DNA of 64,000 nt from Alphaproteobacteria bacterium (GCA_027485915.1 JAIXQA010000048.1:1-64000), one strand, 5' to 3'; counted from the stretch's first letter, positions 1 to 9,106 are shown. The notes: a model not told the origin generated them from the sequence alone. Numbers and translations: made by a program.

Positions 1-47
1 AAACCCTGTTTCACCAAAATGGATGATCGAGCATGAGCGCGACATCT

Positions 48-119
48 GGGTCGTCAAGTGCGCAGCTATGCTGCGTCGCAAGCGATCCGTTTTCGAAGAA
101 AACGGACACTTGACTACCC
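48..119. repeat. Cloverleaf-like nested inverted repeat
   Basis: An outer stem of 13 bp with one mismatch (48-60 with 107-119) encloses three adjacent hairpins: 61-75 (CGCAGC/GCTGCG), 76-85 (short stem, CAAG loop) and 86-106 (TCCGTTTT/AAAACGGA, an 8-9 bp stem with a tiny loop). The whole would fold as a four-way junction. A frame open from the window edge (2-145) runs across it, but its product resembles nothing I know. It may be a dispersed repeat, the 3' end of a structured RNA, or a gene end. Nothing else recognisable lies in 1-226 apart from a weak inverted repeat at 144-180 and the terminator listed next. Confidence 0.45.
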
Positions 120-186
120 TGATGTCGCCAAAACAATTTCGTTAGCGGTTTGGTGGACCAAAGGGATCACCAAAACCGCTTCCAGA

Positions 187-218
187 CAAAAAGCTTTCTT
201 TCGTTACCTTGAAAGCTT
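187..218 (-). terminator. Intrinsic terminator of the 227-871 gene
   Basis: On the minus strand an 8 bp stem AAGCTTTC/GAAAGCTT (191-218, 12-nt loop) runs straight into a run of T. It begins just after the stop codon of the lipoprotein gene. Confidence 0.6.
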
Positions 219-226
219 GCAATGGC

Positions 227-871
227 TTAAGGCACGTGCGTCACCGTTGAAGCTTGGCAGATGCCCGAACTGAGTGCCTCTGAATAGGGCTTATCGAAAC
301 AATTATGAAGGCCAATCAAGGCGCGCGCGTTGATCAAGTTTCTTTGTCCACCTTTTCTTAGGAGTGTATCGATCGATGTTTTCAGTATCGTTTCTTCCTT
401 GTTGAGGAATGCCCACGAGCCCAAGACGTATGCGTTCCAATCGAAATTATCAGGTTCGAGACTGTCTTCCGGGGACCGAAGTGTCGATAGGAAGAGCGAT
501 GAAGCGACTTCATAGCGGCCAAGGCGGGCCTTATGTTGGCCAAGATGCCAAATCAATACATCTACCTCGCGTCTTGAAAGACCAGAGTGCTTAACCAGAT
601 AGCGCTCGATGATATAAGCCGCCTCAGTGTGGCAGCCTTTCATCGCAAGGTCCCTCGCAGATGCAGGATGCCCACCAGTTTGGTCAAACTCTCGAAAATC
701 CAACTTTAGGGCTTCAGCTTGTTGCTGAGGTGACGTGTAACAAGCCTCAGGCGCAGCTTGCATAGTCACTGATTTAGCAGCGGCTGATCTGTTGGACTGA
801 CAGGAGGACAAAAAGAAGGCGGAGGCAAACAACATTGCTAAAAGCATCGAACATCTGCCGAACTTTTCCAT
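227..871 (-). CDS. Putative lipoprotein, unknown function
   Basis: The protein of 214 residues starts with a typical lipoprotein signal: MEKFGR, a hydrophobic stretch and the lipobox LSSC at about residues 20-23. The mature part is helical-looking, with repeated Ala/Leu/Glu patterns (around FREFDQTGG and RYEVASSLFLSTL) that recall TPR-type repeats, and a few cysteines. The frame is open further upstream, but the start at 871 has a good GGAGGG ribosome binding site 5 bases before the ATG and places the signal peptide at the N-terminus. It stands alone, and I do not recognise the family; a periplasm-facing lipoprotein is as far as the sequence goes. Confidence 0.7.
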   Translation of the reverse strand: MEKFGRCSMLLAMLFASAFFLSSCQSNRSAAAKSVTMQAAPEACYTSPQQQAEALKLDFREFDQTGGHPASARDLAMKGCHTEAAYIIERYLVKHSGLSRREVDVLIWHLGQHKARLGRYEVASSLFLSTLRSPEDSLEPDNFDWNAYVLGSWAFLNKEETILKTSIDTLLRKGGQRNLINARALIGLHNCFDKPYSEALSSGICQASTVTHVP

Positions 872-1026
872 TGTTCCCTCCGTATTGTCTCGCCGTGAAA
901 TCAACCAATTAGCAACCCCACCTATGTGCATTGGGCGGGGACGTTAATTTCATTCTTTGAGTGCATTTAGGCAAGGCTAAACCGGAGGTCGTAACACTTT
1001 CTAAGCAAACTGCGCGCCCCCCCCTG

Positions 1027-4000
1027 TCACTTCCCCACTTTGGCCACTTCAATCGCGATCAGATTATCGTCACTATTGCGGTCGATCCGCTTCACATAGG
1101 GGTCGATGCCGATGAAGCCGGGCGCAGGACCAGCTGGCAGCGTCAGGACCACTTGCTGGGCTCCACTGCGCAGGGGGCGGCGTTCAAAGGCCAGAACATT
1201 GGCTTTGGTGAAGTCCTTATCTTCAGGCTTTTTATTAAAGACGCCCACTTCCCAGCCTTCTAACATGGGGGCTTCGGTCTCATTGCCTTCGCCATCAGCA
1301 TAGAGCTTTTTGATCTCAATGGTTGCGGTCACTTGCCAGCGGCCATCGGGTAATTTGACGGTGGTAGCCGATGTGGTTTTCGCATCATAGAGGGTGATCT
1401 TTTCAAACAAGTCGGTGATCAATTGCTGCTTTATTGGGTCCTGCCCCACTTCAGCGCGCAAATAAGCGATGAATTGCGCGCTCGTGGGATAGGGCGCTGG
1501 CTTGAAGGCGAATTGGGCGATCAACTTGCGGATGGCGGCATTCACCGGTGCCTCCCCCACTTCATTACGTAGGAAGTACATCACCAAAGCACCCTTCTCA
1601 TAGTGGATATAGCTTTGGTTCTCTACCCGCATCAGTGGCAATTCTTCGACCACTTCACCGCCGCGCGCGCCCAAATAGGAATCGAGCTCATTCTTGAGGA
1701 ATTGGCGAACATGCTCTGGCCCCAACATGTCTTCCATCACTAAAAGTGCGCCATATTCTGAAAAGCTTTCTGACAACATGGTCGAGCCCTGTTTGTCGCC
1801 GCCAACAAACTGGTGGGCAAACCATTGGTGCGCAATTTCGTGTGCCGTCACGAAGGTAACGAGATCGATCTTCTTGGGGTCGCGATTAGCCTGAAGCCAG
1901 CCAATATCCTCGCTAAAGGGCACCGTATTGGCAAAGGCCTGTGCAAAGGTGTCGTAGCCTGGGAATTCTAAGATGCGGAACTGGCGGAATTGATAGGGCG
2001 AGAAACGCTCTGAGAACAGGGTCAAAGACCGATGCGCCGCCTTCTCCATCCGCTCTAGGTTCGCAACATGCTTGGGGTGATGGTATAGTTCCACTGAGAC
2101 AGGCTTTCCCGCCACCACAACCTGCGACCGCTTCACGCCGTAACGCGCGGATTGGATCGAGAAGAAGTGGTGGATCGGTGCCTCGGTCACAAAGCGACGC
2201 GTGATGCGGCCATCCTTCTTCATCTCTGAGACCTGATAACCGGGCGCGATGGGGATTTGGTCATCATCGGTGCTGACCGTGATGTCAGCATTCACCCAAT
2301 GGCTATCTGGCCGCAAGTAATGATGCGCGTCGCCTTTTGGGTCTTCCAACTTATAAGGCCGACGATCTGGGTCGAGGCCATATTTGCGCCGCTTAGACCG
2401 ATCGGTCAGCCAATTGCCACGCGACACGCCGAAGATGGGGGACAGCTCAAAATTATTGAGGAAAGTGCCATTGGCGATCAGACGGCTTTGACCGCTGCCA
2501 TTGGTAAAGCCCTTACGGCCATAGATGGTCTCAAACGTCACGGTCCGCTTTTCGCCCGGTGCCATGGGCTTCTCAAACCGATAGAGCGTGGCGCTATAGT
2601 CTGGCCAAGCCTTTTCCACAATGACGCCTGGGACCGACAAACTCGCCCGCTCGACCGTCGCTTTATCCGGCAATGCGGCAATCATGCGGGTTAGCGGCGC
2701 ACCGGTTTGGTTTTCGATAACATAGCTCCCGGTCACATCCGCTTGGCGGTCTTTCGGGCGCAAATTGACGGTAAGCTTTACATCCGTGATCGTTGGGCCC
2801 GGCATTTCTTCATATTGGGCGAGCGCCTTTTCCGCATTGGCGAGGCTCTCTTCGGCCGCAATACTCGACTGGTAGCTGTTGAGCACATTGGTGTTGTAGA
2901 AAATCCAGCTGCCCAAACCTGCAAAGGCGATACTTGCGGCGGCCAAAGCAAGCCCCGTCGCCCCCATCATCCGGCGGGGGAACCGTTGAATGCGGGGCAT
3001 CAAACGCGTCTCTGCCCCCCGACGCCATAGCCCGTAAGCAAGGATCACCAAGATAACACAGAAGGTCCCCCAGTAGAGGTCGAACCAGGTTTTGCCGATC
3101 CAGAAGTGCGCCATGCCATTAAAAGCGCTTAAGGGCGTCCCGGGGGCACCGCCAAAATTATAGAGATTGTGCTGGAAGCCCATGCTGGCCAAAGTGATGG
3201 AGGCGACCAGATAAACAACTAAACAGCCCCAGCCGACATATTTGTTGGGCGAGAGTGCTTGGAAAAAGACAGCGAGAATTGCGAGTTGGAGCCCCGAAAT
3301 CGTGCCGGGAATAATCCACCAGAGCAAATAGCCCATGGGCTCAAGGTCGGCATATCCCTTAAACAGCTGGACCCCCATAGCTGCCAACATGCCAACCATA
3401 TTGGTTGCCAAAAGAACCAAGAAGATCGCGAGAACTTTGGGGAACACAAAGGCCCAATCATTGACGGGTGTTGAGTCGATGATTTCCGCCATGCGACGCT
3501 CGCGGTCGCGCCAGACAAGGTCGCCGGCGTAAAAGCCTGCAATGATGATTGGGATGATGGAAAAGGAGCCTTGCAAAGCTACGATCATCAACCGTGTCAC
3601 AGGCTCAATCGCGGTCCCGCGCACTTCGTCGGCATAGAGAAGCGCACCCATGGAGTTGAAGAGTCCCAAGACCAGCAGCACGAAAAAGGCAGGACTCAAC
3701 ATCACAGCCTTCACGTCAAAGGTCGTCCGCGCCCAAAGTTGTGCCAAGCGGGTTTGGCTATTGAGGACAGGCGCGATCACCGGCGCAGTGGCCACAATGG
3801 GGGCAGCCATGGCTTTGCCGACCTTGGACGCTTTGTCGGCCTTCACCCCTTTACCGCCCGGGCGGTAAATCAAGTAAGACAAGCCTAAACAAGCCAAAGC
3901 GACCGTGAGCCAGATAGCCCGGTTTTGCACAAAGGTGCCAACCAGCTCTGGCAGACGCTTGTTGCGGTCTGCCGCTGTCCAATATTCAGTTTGGCGGACC

Positions 4001-4659
4001 AAAGCACTGACCCCGGTCGGGTCAATCAGGCCCGCTATGTCCTCGAGGTCTGGTTGATCTAGCAGGATGTCTGCGGTCACCCAAGCAACCAGAATACCGA
4101 TCAGGCCCAGATAGGCCCCCATCATGGAGCGCGTTGCCGTAGCAAAGGCAAAGAGCATCGCGCCAAAGACAAACAACATCGGCAAAGCGATGATGAAATA
4201 GGCAAAGGCATAATGGCTGAGGACCAGCGGCCCAACCTTCTCCTGATCAAGCCACGGCATGAAGGAGCCAATCAGGATCGCCAGCGGCACCGACAAATAG
4301 CCCACTGCTGCGGCCAACCAAGAGCCAGCAAACCGGCCGTAGAGATAAGCCCCTTTACCCAAACGGGTCGCGCGCAGAATAGGGCCATAGCCAGTCTCAT
4401 CATCTCGCGTTACGGCATTGGCAACAAAAGCGGTTACGGCAAACAGGGCAAAAATGCCCATCACCATCATGGTTTGATTGATGGCAAAGGGTGAGTTGAT
4501 ATTCGTATTGCCCGTGCCGCCGATCTGGATTTCATCCACGGTGACGGCCCCGAACGTCAATAGGAAGAAGAGCGTAAAGCTGACCCATAAGACCGGGTTG
4601 CGAAGCTGATAGCCGAACTCAAAGCCGGCCACAGACAGGAATTGGCGCATGGATTTCAT
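1027..4659 (-). CDS. ABC transporter permease fused to M1-family aminopeptidase
   Basis: This 1210-residue protein joins two parts. Residues 1-600 hold two blocks of membrane helices of the ABC-2 permease type, separated by a cytoplasmic stretch near 270-310. The C-terminal half is an M1 metallopeptidase domain with zinc motif HEIAH at residues 940-944 and the further ligand glutamate in MLSE about 20 residues on; this spacing is usual for the fused family. Topology would place the peptidase outside the cytoplasmic membrane. The stop of the ATPase gene lies 16 bases upstream, so the two genes form one exporter operon. The transported substrate is unknown; a peptide that is trimmed or exported is an inference from the peptidase domain. 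Confidence 0.9.
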   Translation of the reverse strand: MKSMRQFLSVAGFEFGYQLRNPVLWVSFTLFFLLTFGAVTVDEIQIGGTGNTNINSPFAINQTMMVMGIFALFAVTAFVANAVTRDDETGYGPILRATRLGKGAYLYGRFAGSWLAAAVGYLSVPLAILIGSFMPWLDQEKVGPLVLSHYAFAYFIIALPMLFVFGAMLFAFATATRSMMGAYLGLIGILVAWVTADILLDQPDLEDIAGLIDPTGVSALVRQTEYWTAADRNKRLPELVGTFVQNRAIWLTVALACLGLSYLIYRPGGKGVKADKASKVGKAMAAPIVATAPVIAPVLNSQTRLAQLWARTTFDVKAVMLSPAFFVLLVLGLFNSMGALLYADEVRGTAIEPVTRLMIVALQGSFSIIPIIIAGFYAGDLVWRDRERRMAEIIDSTPVNDWAFVFPKVLAIFLVLLATNMVGMLAAMGVQLFKGYADLEPMGYLLWWIIPGTISGLQLAILAVFFQALSPNKYVGWGCLVVYLVASITLASMGFQHNLYNFGGAPGTPLSAFNGMAHFWIGKTWFDLYWGTFCVILVILAYGLWRRGAETRLMPRIQRFPRRMMGATGLALAAASIAFAGLGSWIFYNTNVLNSYQSSIAAEESLANAEKALAQYEEMPGPTITDVKLTVNLRPKDRQADVTGSYVIENQTGAPLTRMIAALPDKATVERASLSVPGVIVEKAWPDYSATLYRFEKPMAPGEKRTVTFETIYGRKGFTNGSGQSRLIANGTFLNNFELSPIFGVSRGNWLTDRSKRRKYGLDPDRRPYKLEDPKGDAHHYLRPDSHWVNADITVSTDDDQIPIAPGYQVSEMKKDGRITRRFVTEAPIHHFFSIQSARYGVKRSQVVVAGKPVSVELYHHPKHVANLERMEKAAHRSLTLFSERFSPYQFRQFRILEFPGYDTFAQAFANTVPFSEDIGWLQANRDPKKIDLVTFVTAHEIAHQWFAHQFVGGDKQGSTMLSESFSEYGALLVMEDMLGPEHVRQFLKNELDSYLGARGGEVVEELPLMRVENQSYIHYEKGALVMYFLRNEVGEAPVNAAIRKLIAQFAFKPAPYPTSAQFIAYLRAEVGQDPIKQQLITDLFEKITLYDAKTTSATTVKLPDGRWQVTATIEIKKLYADGEGNETEAPMLEGWEVGVFNKKPEDKDFTKANVLAFERRPLRSGAQQVVLTLPAGPAPGFIGIDPYVKRIDRNSDDNLIAIEVAKVGK

Positions 4660-4675
4660 CGTGTCTGTCCCAATC

Positions 4676-5554
4676 TCAAGCAGCCGCGCGCATAGCGGCT
4701 AGGGTTGAGAAATAGACGTCTTCAAGCCCGCCATCGACGGCGACAAATCCAGGCTCTGGCTCTTGGTCGGCGAGCACATGGATAACGGTTTCGCCGCCAA
4801 ACAAGCGCGACGAGATCACTTGCATCCGCGTTTGATAATCGGCCAAGGCCGTGCGCCCGATTGTCTTGCGCCAAACCCGACCCGACAGAGCGTGGGTCAA
4901 GTCCTTCGGCGCACCTTCAGCCACAATCCGCCCGCCGGCCAGAATGGCCATAGCGGGGCAGAGATCGGCGACGTCTTCGACAATGTGGGTAGAAAGGATC
5001 ACCACCACTTCGTCACCAATGGCGGCTAACAGATTCAGGAAGCGGTTGCGCTCTTCAGGGTCTAGACCTGCGGTCGGCTCGTCCACGATGATCAGTTTCG
5101 GGGCCCCAATGAGGGCTTGGGCGATCCCGAACCGTTGCCGCATGCCGCCTGAAAAGCCCGCAATGGCTTTGTTACGAACCTGCCAAAGATTGACTTGGTT
5201 CAACAGGCCTTCCACCACTTCTTTACGCTCTTTAGCCTCAGCAAAGCCCTTCAAAATGGCCATGTGGTTCAGCATGTCCTTGGCGGTCACGCGCGGATAA
5301 ACGCCAAAATCCTGCGGCAAATAGCCCAATGTCTCGCGCAGGATTTCTGGCTGTTGCAGCACGTCAATCTTGCCAAACTCGATCGTGCCGGAAGTGGGGG
5401 TTTGCAGGGTGGCGATGGTGCGCATCAGGGTCGACTTACCGGCACCATTAGGGCCCAAGAGGCCATACATGCCGGGGGCAATCGTCAGATTGATGTTATC
5501 GAGCGCCTTCACACCATTGCTATAGACATGCGTCAGGCCAGTAATCTTTAACAT
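4676..5554 (-). CDS. ABC transporter ATP-binding protein
   Basis: This is a 292-residue nucleotide-binding subunit. Walker A is GPNGAGKST near residue 36, the signature is FSGGMRQR near 138, and Walker B is LIIVDEPTAG near 157, followed by the H-loop in LSTHIVEDV. It belongs to the CcmA/NatA-like group that pairs with ABC-2 permeases. The start has a strong GGGGGA ribosome binding site. It is the first gene of the two-gene operon with the permease-peptidase fusion and would energise that transporter on the cytoplasmic side. Confidence 0.92.
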   Translation of the reverse strand: MLKITGLTHVYSNGVKALDNINLTIAPGMYGLLGPNGAGKSTLMRTIATLQTPTSGTIEFGKIDVLQQPEILRETLGYLPQDFGVYPRVTAKDMLNHMAILKGFAEAKERKEVVEGLLNQVNLWQVRNKAIAGFSGGMRQRFGIAQALIGAPKLIIVDEPTAGLDPEERNRFLNLLAAIGDEVVVILSTHIVEDVADLCPAMAILAGGRIVAEGAPKDLTHALSGRVWRKTIGRTALADYQTRMQVISSRLFGGETVIHVLADQEPEPGFVAVDGGLEDVYFSTLAAMRAAA

Positions 5555-5664
5555 ATTAATCCCCCGTTTTGCCGGAGGGTAACGCGCGCAATTCAGGGCG
5601 GCAATGCCCCCAGATAATTAAATTATCGTCATAAACCTCTAGGAATATGAAGAAATTTTAGCGC

Positions 5665-6768
5665 CTAATGGCGGCGCGGTGCCAATCCAATGCTAAACTC
5701 CCGCAGGATGTCGAGATATTCTTCCATATCGATCCCGCCCTTTTCGGCAATGCGGAAACGATAGGTCCAATAGGAGACAATATGGGAAACCATTCCCATC
5801 ATGTGACCCAATTCAACAAATAGGAAGGGTGCGTCCAAAAGGAACTTGCGAAAGGCTGCGGTATGGCCACGCTGAACCAGATCGCGGAAGGCATCATCAT
5901 ACAAAGCCAGCACGCGCGAACAATTTGAGGCCGTCGCCCGAATATTGTCACGGATGCTCTTCTTTAGATCGGCTGCAAGTTCCCGGCTCATGCGGTCTGG
6001 GCGCCCCTTAATCTTGATGGAGTCCATTTCTGGCGCGATCCTGGTCAAAGCCGCCATGCTTTCGCTGAATTGCCACTTGTAAAAGATAAAGCCCTTCCAG
6101 CTGAAAATACCGTCGCGAAACTGACTACCTTCTAGCCCCAGCGTCAAACGCAAAGGCTCAAGCCGTGAATCCGCATTGGTCGATAACAGGGCACTGGCCA
6201 AACGACCAACCATCTCGGGATTGATATCTGAACTGCCAGAACCGAAGGCCAATTGGATCAGCGGAAACATCTCCACTTCTGTGAAAGTCAGCATGCGGGC
6301 GGTGTCGGCCGGGGAGATCGAAAAGTAGCAATCGGCTGGAGCCCGATTATAACGGCGCAATTGTTCTCGCACCAAGAATGGATCGAGCGAGGGAATGGTG
6401 TTCAACAGCAGCAAGGTTTCAAGATCATGTTCAAAATCCTCGCCCCTATAGCCCAGAACATTGATCAATGAGTCTTTGTATCCGGTCTCATTGATGAAAA
6501 TATACTGCCCGCCTACACGCAAATCGGATCGGTCCAATGGAAAAATAATCTTGGTACCGACCGGGCCGCCACTGGGCACGAGATAGGCCTCGTCGCTGCG
6601 GAACCGATGCTTAACGATGATCGATTGATTGAGCGTCGGATCCCGGAAGAACGGTAAGGCGCTGTACTCAAGCTCGCCTGAGAAAGCCTCGGCGACACTA
6701 TGGAGATTGAGGACGCGGCTGGTTGATGCCGAAGTGCTTAGGGCAGAAAGACTTCGAATGCCAGACAT
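5665..6768 (-). CDS. Hypothetical protein next to flagellin
   Basis: I do not recognise this protein of about 367 residues. It has no signal peptide or clear membrane helices. The N-terminal half is mixed beta (residues about 50-130, including a GGPVG turn); the C-terminal half is helical, with a charged segment (MSRELAADLKKSIRDN) and a hydrophobic, His-rich patch (ELGHMMGMVSHIVSYW). The frame is open to 6933, but the extra N-terminal part is AT-rich and reads poorly; ATG at 6768 has GGGG five bases upstream, and another ATG lies at 6822. It lies in the same direction as the flagellin gene downstream of its terminator, so a role in flagellin handling is possible but only from position. Confidence 0.6.
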   Translation of the reverse strand: MSGIRSLSALSTSASTSRVLNLHSVAEAFSGELEYSALPFFRDPTLNQSIIVKHRFRSDEAYLVPSGGPVGTKIIFPLDRSDLRVGGQYIFINETGYKDSLINVLGYRGEDFEHDLETLLLLNTIPSLDPFLVREQLRRYNRAPADCYFSISPADTARMLTFTEVEMFPLIQLAFGSGSSDINPEMVGRLASALLSTNADSRLEPLRLTLGLEGSQFRDGIFSWKGFIFYKWQFSESMAALTRIAPEMDSIKIKGRPDRMSRELAADLKKSIRDNIRATASNCSRVLALYDDAFRDLVQRGHTAAFRKFLLDAPFLFVELGHMMGMVSHIVSYWTYRFRIAEKGGIDMEEYLDILREFSIGLAPRRH

Positions 6769-7108
6769 AGGGACCCCGTCGCGGATAGAAACTGTGAAGA
6801 CAGATCTGTGCTCTGGGGACATCACTATAATAATAAATTGAGAAGAGTAAATTGCCTTCCTATTCGCAACTGGCGGAAAAGGCAGTACAAATATAGTTAA
6901 AATTCTAATCGAAAAGTATTTTTCAAACATCAAACAAGTATTTTATGAATAATGTATTAGTTGAAAATTGAACTAATATATCAAGTTTTGAGTTTGATTT
7001 CATTTGAAAGAATTAAATTTATCAGCTTTACTTAAGGCTGTAAAATTCCCTAAATACGCGTATTGCTGCTTGCTGCAAGAAAACGTAAAGCGCGGCCGTG
7101 ACGCAATC
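6769..7108. other. AT-rich intergenic stretch
   Basis: About 340 bases between the unknown gene and the flagellin terminator, strongly AT-rich between 6840 and 7020 in contrast to the surrounding DNA. It should hold the promoter of the 5665-6768 gene; I could not pick out convincing -35/-10 or -24/-12 elements. No small gene stands out. Confidence 0.4.
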
Positions 7109-7139
7109 AAAAAGGGCCCAAGCTTTCCAGCTTGAGCCC
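7109..7139 (-). terminator. Intrinsic terminator of flagellin gene
   Basis: On the minus strand an 11 bp stem (GGGCTCAAGCT with AGCTTGGGCCC, one G-T type pair, 4-nt loop, 7114-7139) is followed directly by TTTTT. It starts about 30 bases after the flagellin stop codon. Confidence 0.85.
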
Positions 7140-7169
7140 AATTGAAAGAGATTTTTATCGTTGCCCGAT

Positions 7170-7994
7170 TTAGCGGAACAGCGAGAGCGCTGCCTGCGAG
7201 GAGCTGTTGGCGATCGACAATGCCTGAATGCCGAGCTGAGACTTGGTTTGCAAGGCTTGCAATTTCGCGCTTTCTTTGGCGAGGTCGGCATCTGCGATGG
7301 CACCGATGCCGTTGTTCAAAGCATCTTGCAGTTTGCCGACAAAGGTACGGTGCACTTCCAAGCGCTTTGCACCGGCACCCCAAGTCGCCAATTGCGTCCC
7401 GAGGTTATTGATTGAAGCGTTCACAAGGCCCAGCGCAGTGCCCGAAGTGGTGTTGTCGGTCAAAACGCTACCTGCAGCAACCGTCACAACGGTGCCACCC
7501 AAGGCCAAGCTGACGCCGTTGACCGTGATGGCGTTGCCACCTGCTGCATCGCCCAAGGATACGGCGTTGCTGGGCGTACCACCAATCATGTTCGCGCCGT
7601 CAAACGAGGCGTTCGCGATGATGCTGGTGATTTGGTCACGGAGCTGAGCAAAGTCAGCGGCAAGCGCTGCTTGAGCGGAAGCTGAGTTACCAGCTTGGGT
7701 ACCAGCCAGTGCCTTGCCCTTCATTTCGTTGAGAAGTTCCATGATGCTTTCACCGGCCGCAATGCCGGTATCGAGGATCGAAGCTGCACGGTCAGCAGAC
7801 TCACGGACGCGGTCATAAGCACCAACGTCGGAGCGCATCTTATTCGCAATAGCCCAAATAGCACCATTGTCTTTTGCGGAGGCGACCTTCAAACCCGTCG
7901 AAATCGCGTTTTGGGTTTTGTCGAGATCCGAATTGGTCTTGTTCAAAGTCTGAAGCGCGACCATAGCGCCTTGATTCGTGTTTACGCTGAGCAT
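7170..7994 (-). CDS. Flagellin
   Basis: This is a 274-residue flagellin, the filament subunit exported by the flagellar type III system. The conserved N-terminal D0/D1 helix (NTNQGAMVALQTLNKT, then STGLKVASAKDNGA) and C-terminal helix (KLQALQTKSQLGIQALSIANSS ending in SLFR) are complete. The central domain is very small, as in Caulobacter flagellins. The frame opens earlier, but ATG at 7994 has GAGGGG at good distance and gives the usual short N-terminus. The gene is monocistronic, with its own terminator. No other flagellar gene is in the window. Confidence 0.95.
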   Translation of the reverse strand: MLSVNTNQGAMVALQTLNKTNSDLDKTQNAISTGLKVASAKDNGAIWAIANKMRSDVGAYDRVRESADRAASILDTGIAAGESIMELLNEMKGKALAGTQAGNSASAQAALAADFAQLRDQITSIIANASFDGANMIGGTPSNAVSLGDAAGGNAITVNGVSLALGGTVVTVAAGSVLTDNTTSGTALGLVNASINNLGTQLATWGAGAKRLEVHRTFVGKLQDALNNGIGAIADADLAKESAKLQALQTKSQLGIQALSIANSSSQAALSLFR

Positions 7995-8012
7995 TTCTAG
8001 CCCCTCATCCAT

Positions 8013-8443
8013 ACTAGGTTTTCACTTGCGTTCAGCAAGCCGTATTCGTTTTGAACACCTGACCAGCCTAAAATCGAGTTCTGAATCTGACGTTGAGAAA
8101 CATGGTAAATAAAATCCTACTGATAGAGAAAATGCGGTATTGTTAGGTAATGACTTTGGTTAAAAATAAACTTTTGCCCGCAGCTAACTGGGCAATCAAA
8201 CTACCGAATACTATGACATTTTTTGAATATTTATGGTTTATTTTAGAGACTGAGCACAACCTGAGAAGCAACTATCGAGCTTTTTTGGTGGGCTTTAAAA
8301 AAAATTTGAACTCCACTGCAATTCATACATTTTCTGGCCGCAATCTCTCACTCAGATCATTAAAGCGGCTGCGACAGAGGTCATAGGCGGCCGCTCGCGC
8401 CTACAAAAAAGACCCCATAAAGCGTCCTATTCAGCCACCGGTT
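8013..8443. other. Flagellin upstream region, no gene seen
   Basis: About 430 AT-rich bases between flagellin and the PhnA-like gene. The left end carries the candidate flagellin promoter. A 78-codon open frame at 8150-8386 has no ribosome binding site and no protein-like character. A T-run on the minus strand near 8404-8410 after a weak stem may end transcription of the PhnA-like gene. Confidence 0.5.
8027..8042 (-). promoter_or_regulatory. Possible sigma-54 (-24/-12) promoter of flagellin
   Basis: The minus strand reads CGGCTTGCTGAACGCA, with GG and GC separated by the 10 bases required for a -24/-12 element. It is about 30 bases upstream of the flagellin start codon. Caulobacter-type flagellin genes are sigma-54 dependent. 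The match is only partial (GGC and GC conserved), so this is tentative. Confidence 0.3.
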
Positions 8444-8752
8444 CTAATGTTTGCGAACGAACTCGGCCCGCAGCACAAGGCCGCGAATGGTGTCATGCTT
8501 GCAGTCAATTTCCTGCGCGTCGCCCGTTAAGCGGATCGACCGAATGACGGTCCCCCGGCGCAAAGTCTGGCCTGCACCTTTCACATCCAGATCCTTGACC
8601 AGAACCACCGCATCACCATCGGCTAAGACATTCCCAACCGCATCACGCACTACCACAGCGCTTTCGGCCTGTGTTCGTGCCGCAAGCTCTGAAGCCGGCA
8701 TCCACTCGCCGCTGGCTTCATCATACACATAATCATCGTCGTTCGAAGTCAT
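8444..8752 (-). CDS. PhnA/YjdM-like protein
   Basis: The protein of 102 residues carries the C-terminal domain of the PhnA (YjdM) family: VRDAVGNVLADGDAVVLVKD, LKRGT-type turn (LRRGTVI), SIRLTGD, IDCKHDTIRGLVLR. The usual N-terminal zinc ribbon of PhnA is replaced by a short acidic segment (SNDDDYVYDEASGEW). Despite the name, members are not proven to act on phosphonates, and the function is unknown. The start at 8752 has GAAGGG upstream; ATG at 8767 is an alternative. It is a single gene. Confidence 0.8.
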   Translation of the reverse strand: MTSNDDDYVYDEASGEWMPASELAARTQAESAVVVRDAVGNVLADGDAVVLVKDLDVKGAGQTLRRGTVIRSIRLTGDAQEIDCKHDTIRGLVLRAEFVRKH

Positions 8753-8857
8753 GGCGGGGCCCTTCATTCTTTAGAATTGTCTGATTGATATGCAAAGCAG
8801 TAGAAGACAAGCTTGAACATGAATAACTAATGTTTAGAACATCATAAGGTAGGCCCC

Positions 8858-9106
8858 ATGCTGACTGCGTCTCAACTGAAAGCTGCCCGTGCGCTCTTAG
8901 GCCTCGACCAAAGTGAACTCGCAGCCGCTGCAGGAGTCTCCTTGCCCACGATCCAACGCATGGAGGCAAGCGAGGGTGTTGTCAGGGCGCAGGTCGACAG
9001 CCTGATGAAAGTTTTGGGCGCGCTCGATCGTTTGGGCGTTGAGGTCATTGGCCCCGAGCAGCCGAGCAACGCGCGCGGCAGGGGCGTGAGGCTTAAAAAT
9101 GACTGA
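8858..9106 (+). CDS. Small XRE-family DNA-binding protein
   Basis: At 82 residues, this is almost entirely one helix-turn-helix domain: LTASQLKAARALLGLDQSELAAAAGVS with recognition helix PTIQRMEAS, then a short tail. It has an AAGGTAGG ribosome binding site. The gene overlaps the SulP transporter start by 8 bases, so the two are translated together. Such one-domain HTH proteins are often found in front of sulP in alphaproteobacteria and probably regulate the pair; the operator was not identified. Confidence 0.85.
   Translation: MLTASQLKAARALLGLDQSELAAAAGVSLPTIQRMEASEGVVRAQVDSLMKVLGALDRLGVEVIGPEQPSNARGRGVRLKND

Noticed and set aside
2-145. A frame open from the window edge ending at a TAG, possibly the 3' end of a gene.
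   Set aside because: Only 47 codons, no known motif, and it crosses the strongly structured 48-119 element; too little to call a gene.
48-218. Integron attC-like array at the window start.
   Set aside because: No GTTRRRY core sites and no repeated cassette spacing were found in the inverted repeats.
8150-8386. A 78-codon plus-strand frame in the flagellin upstream region.
   Set aside because: No ribosome binding site, AT-rich composition and no recognisable protein pattern.
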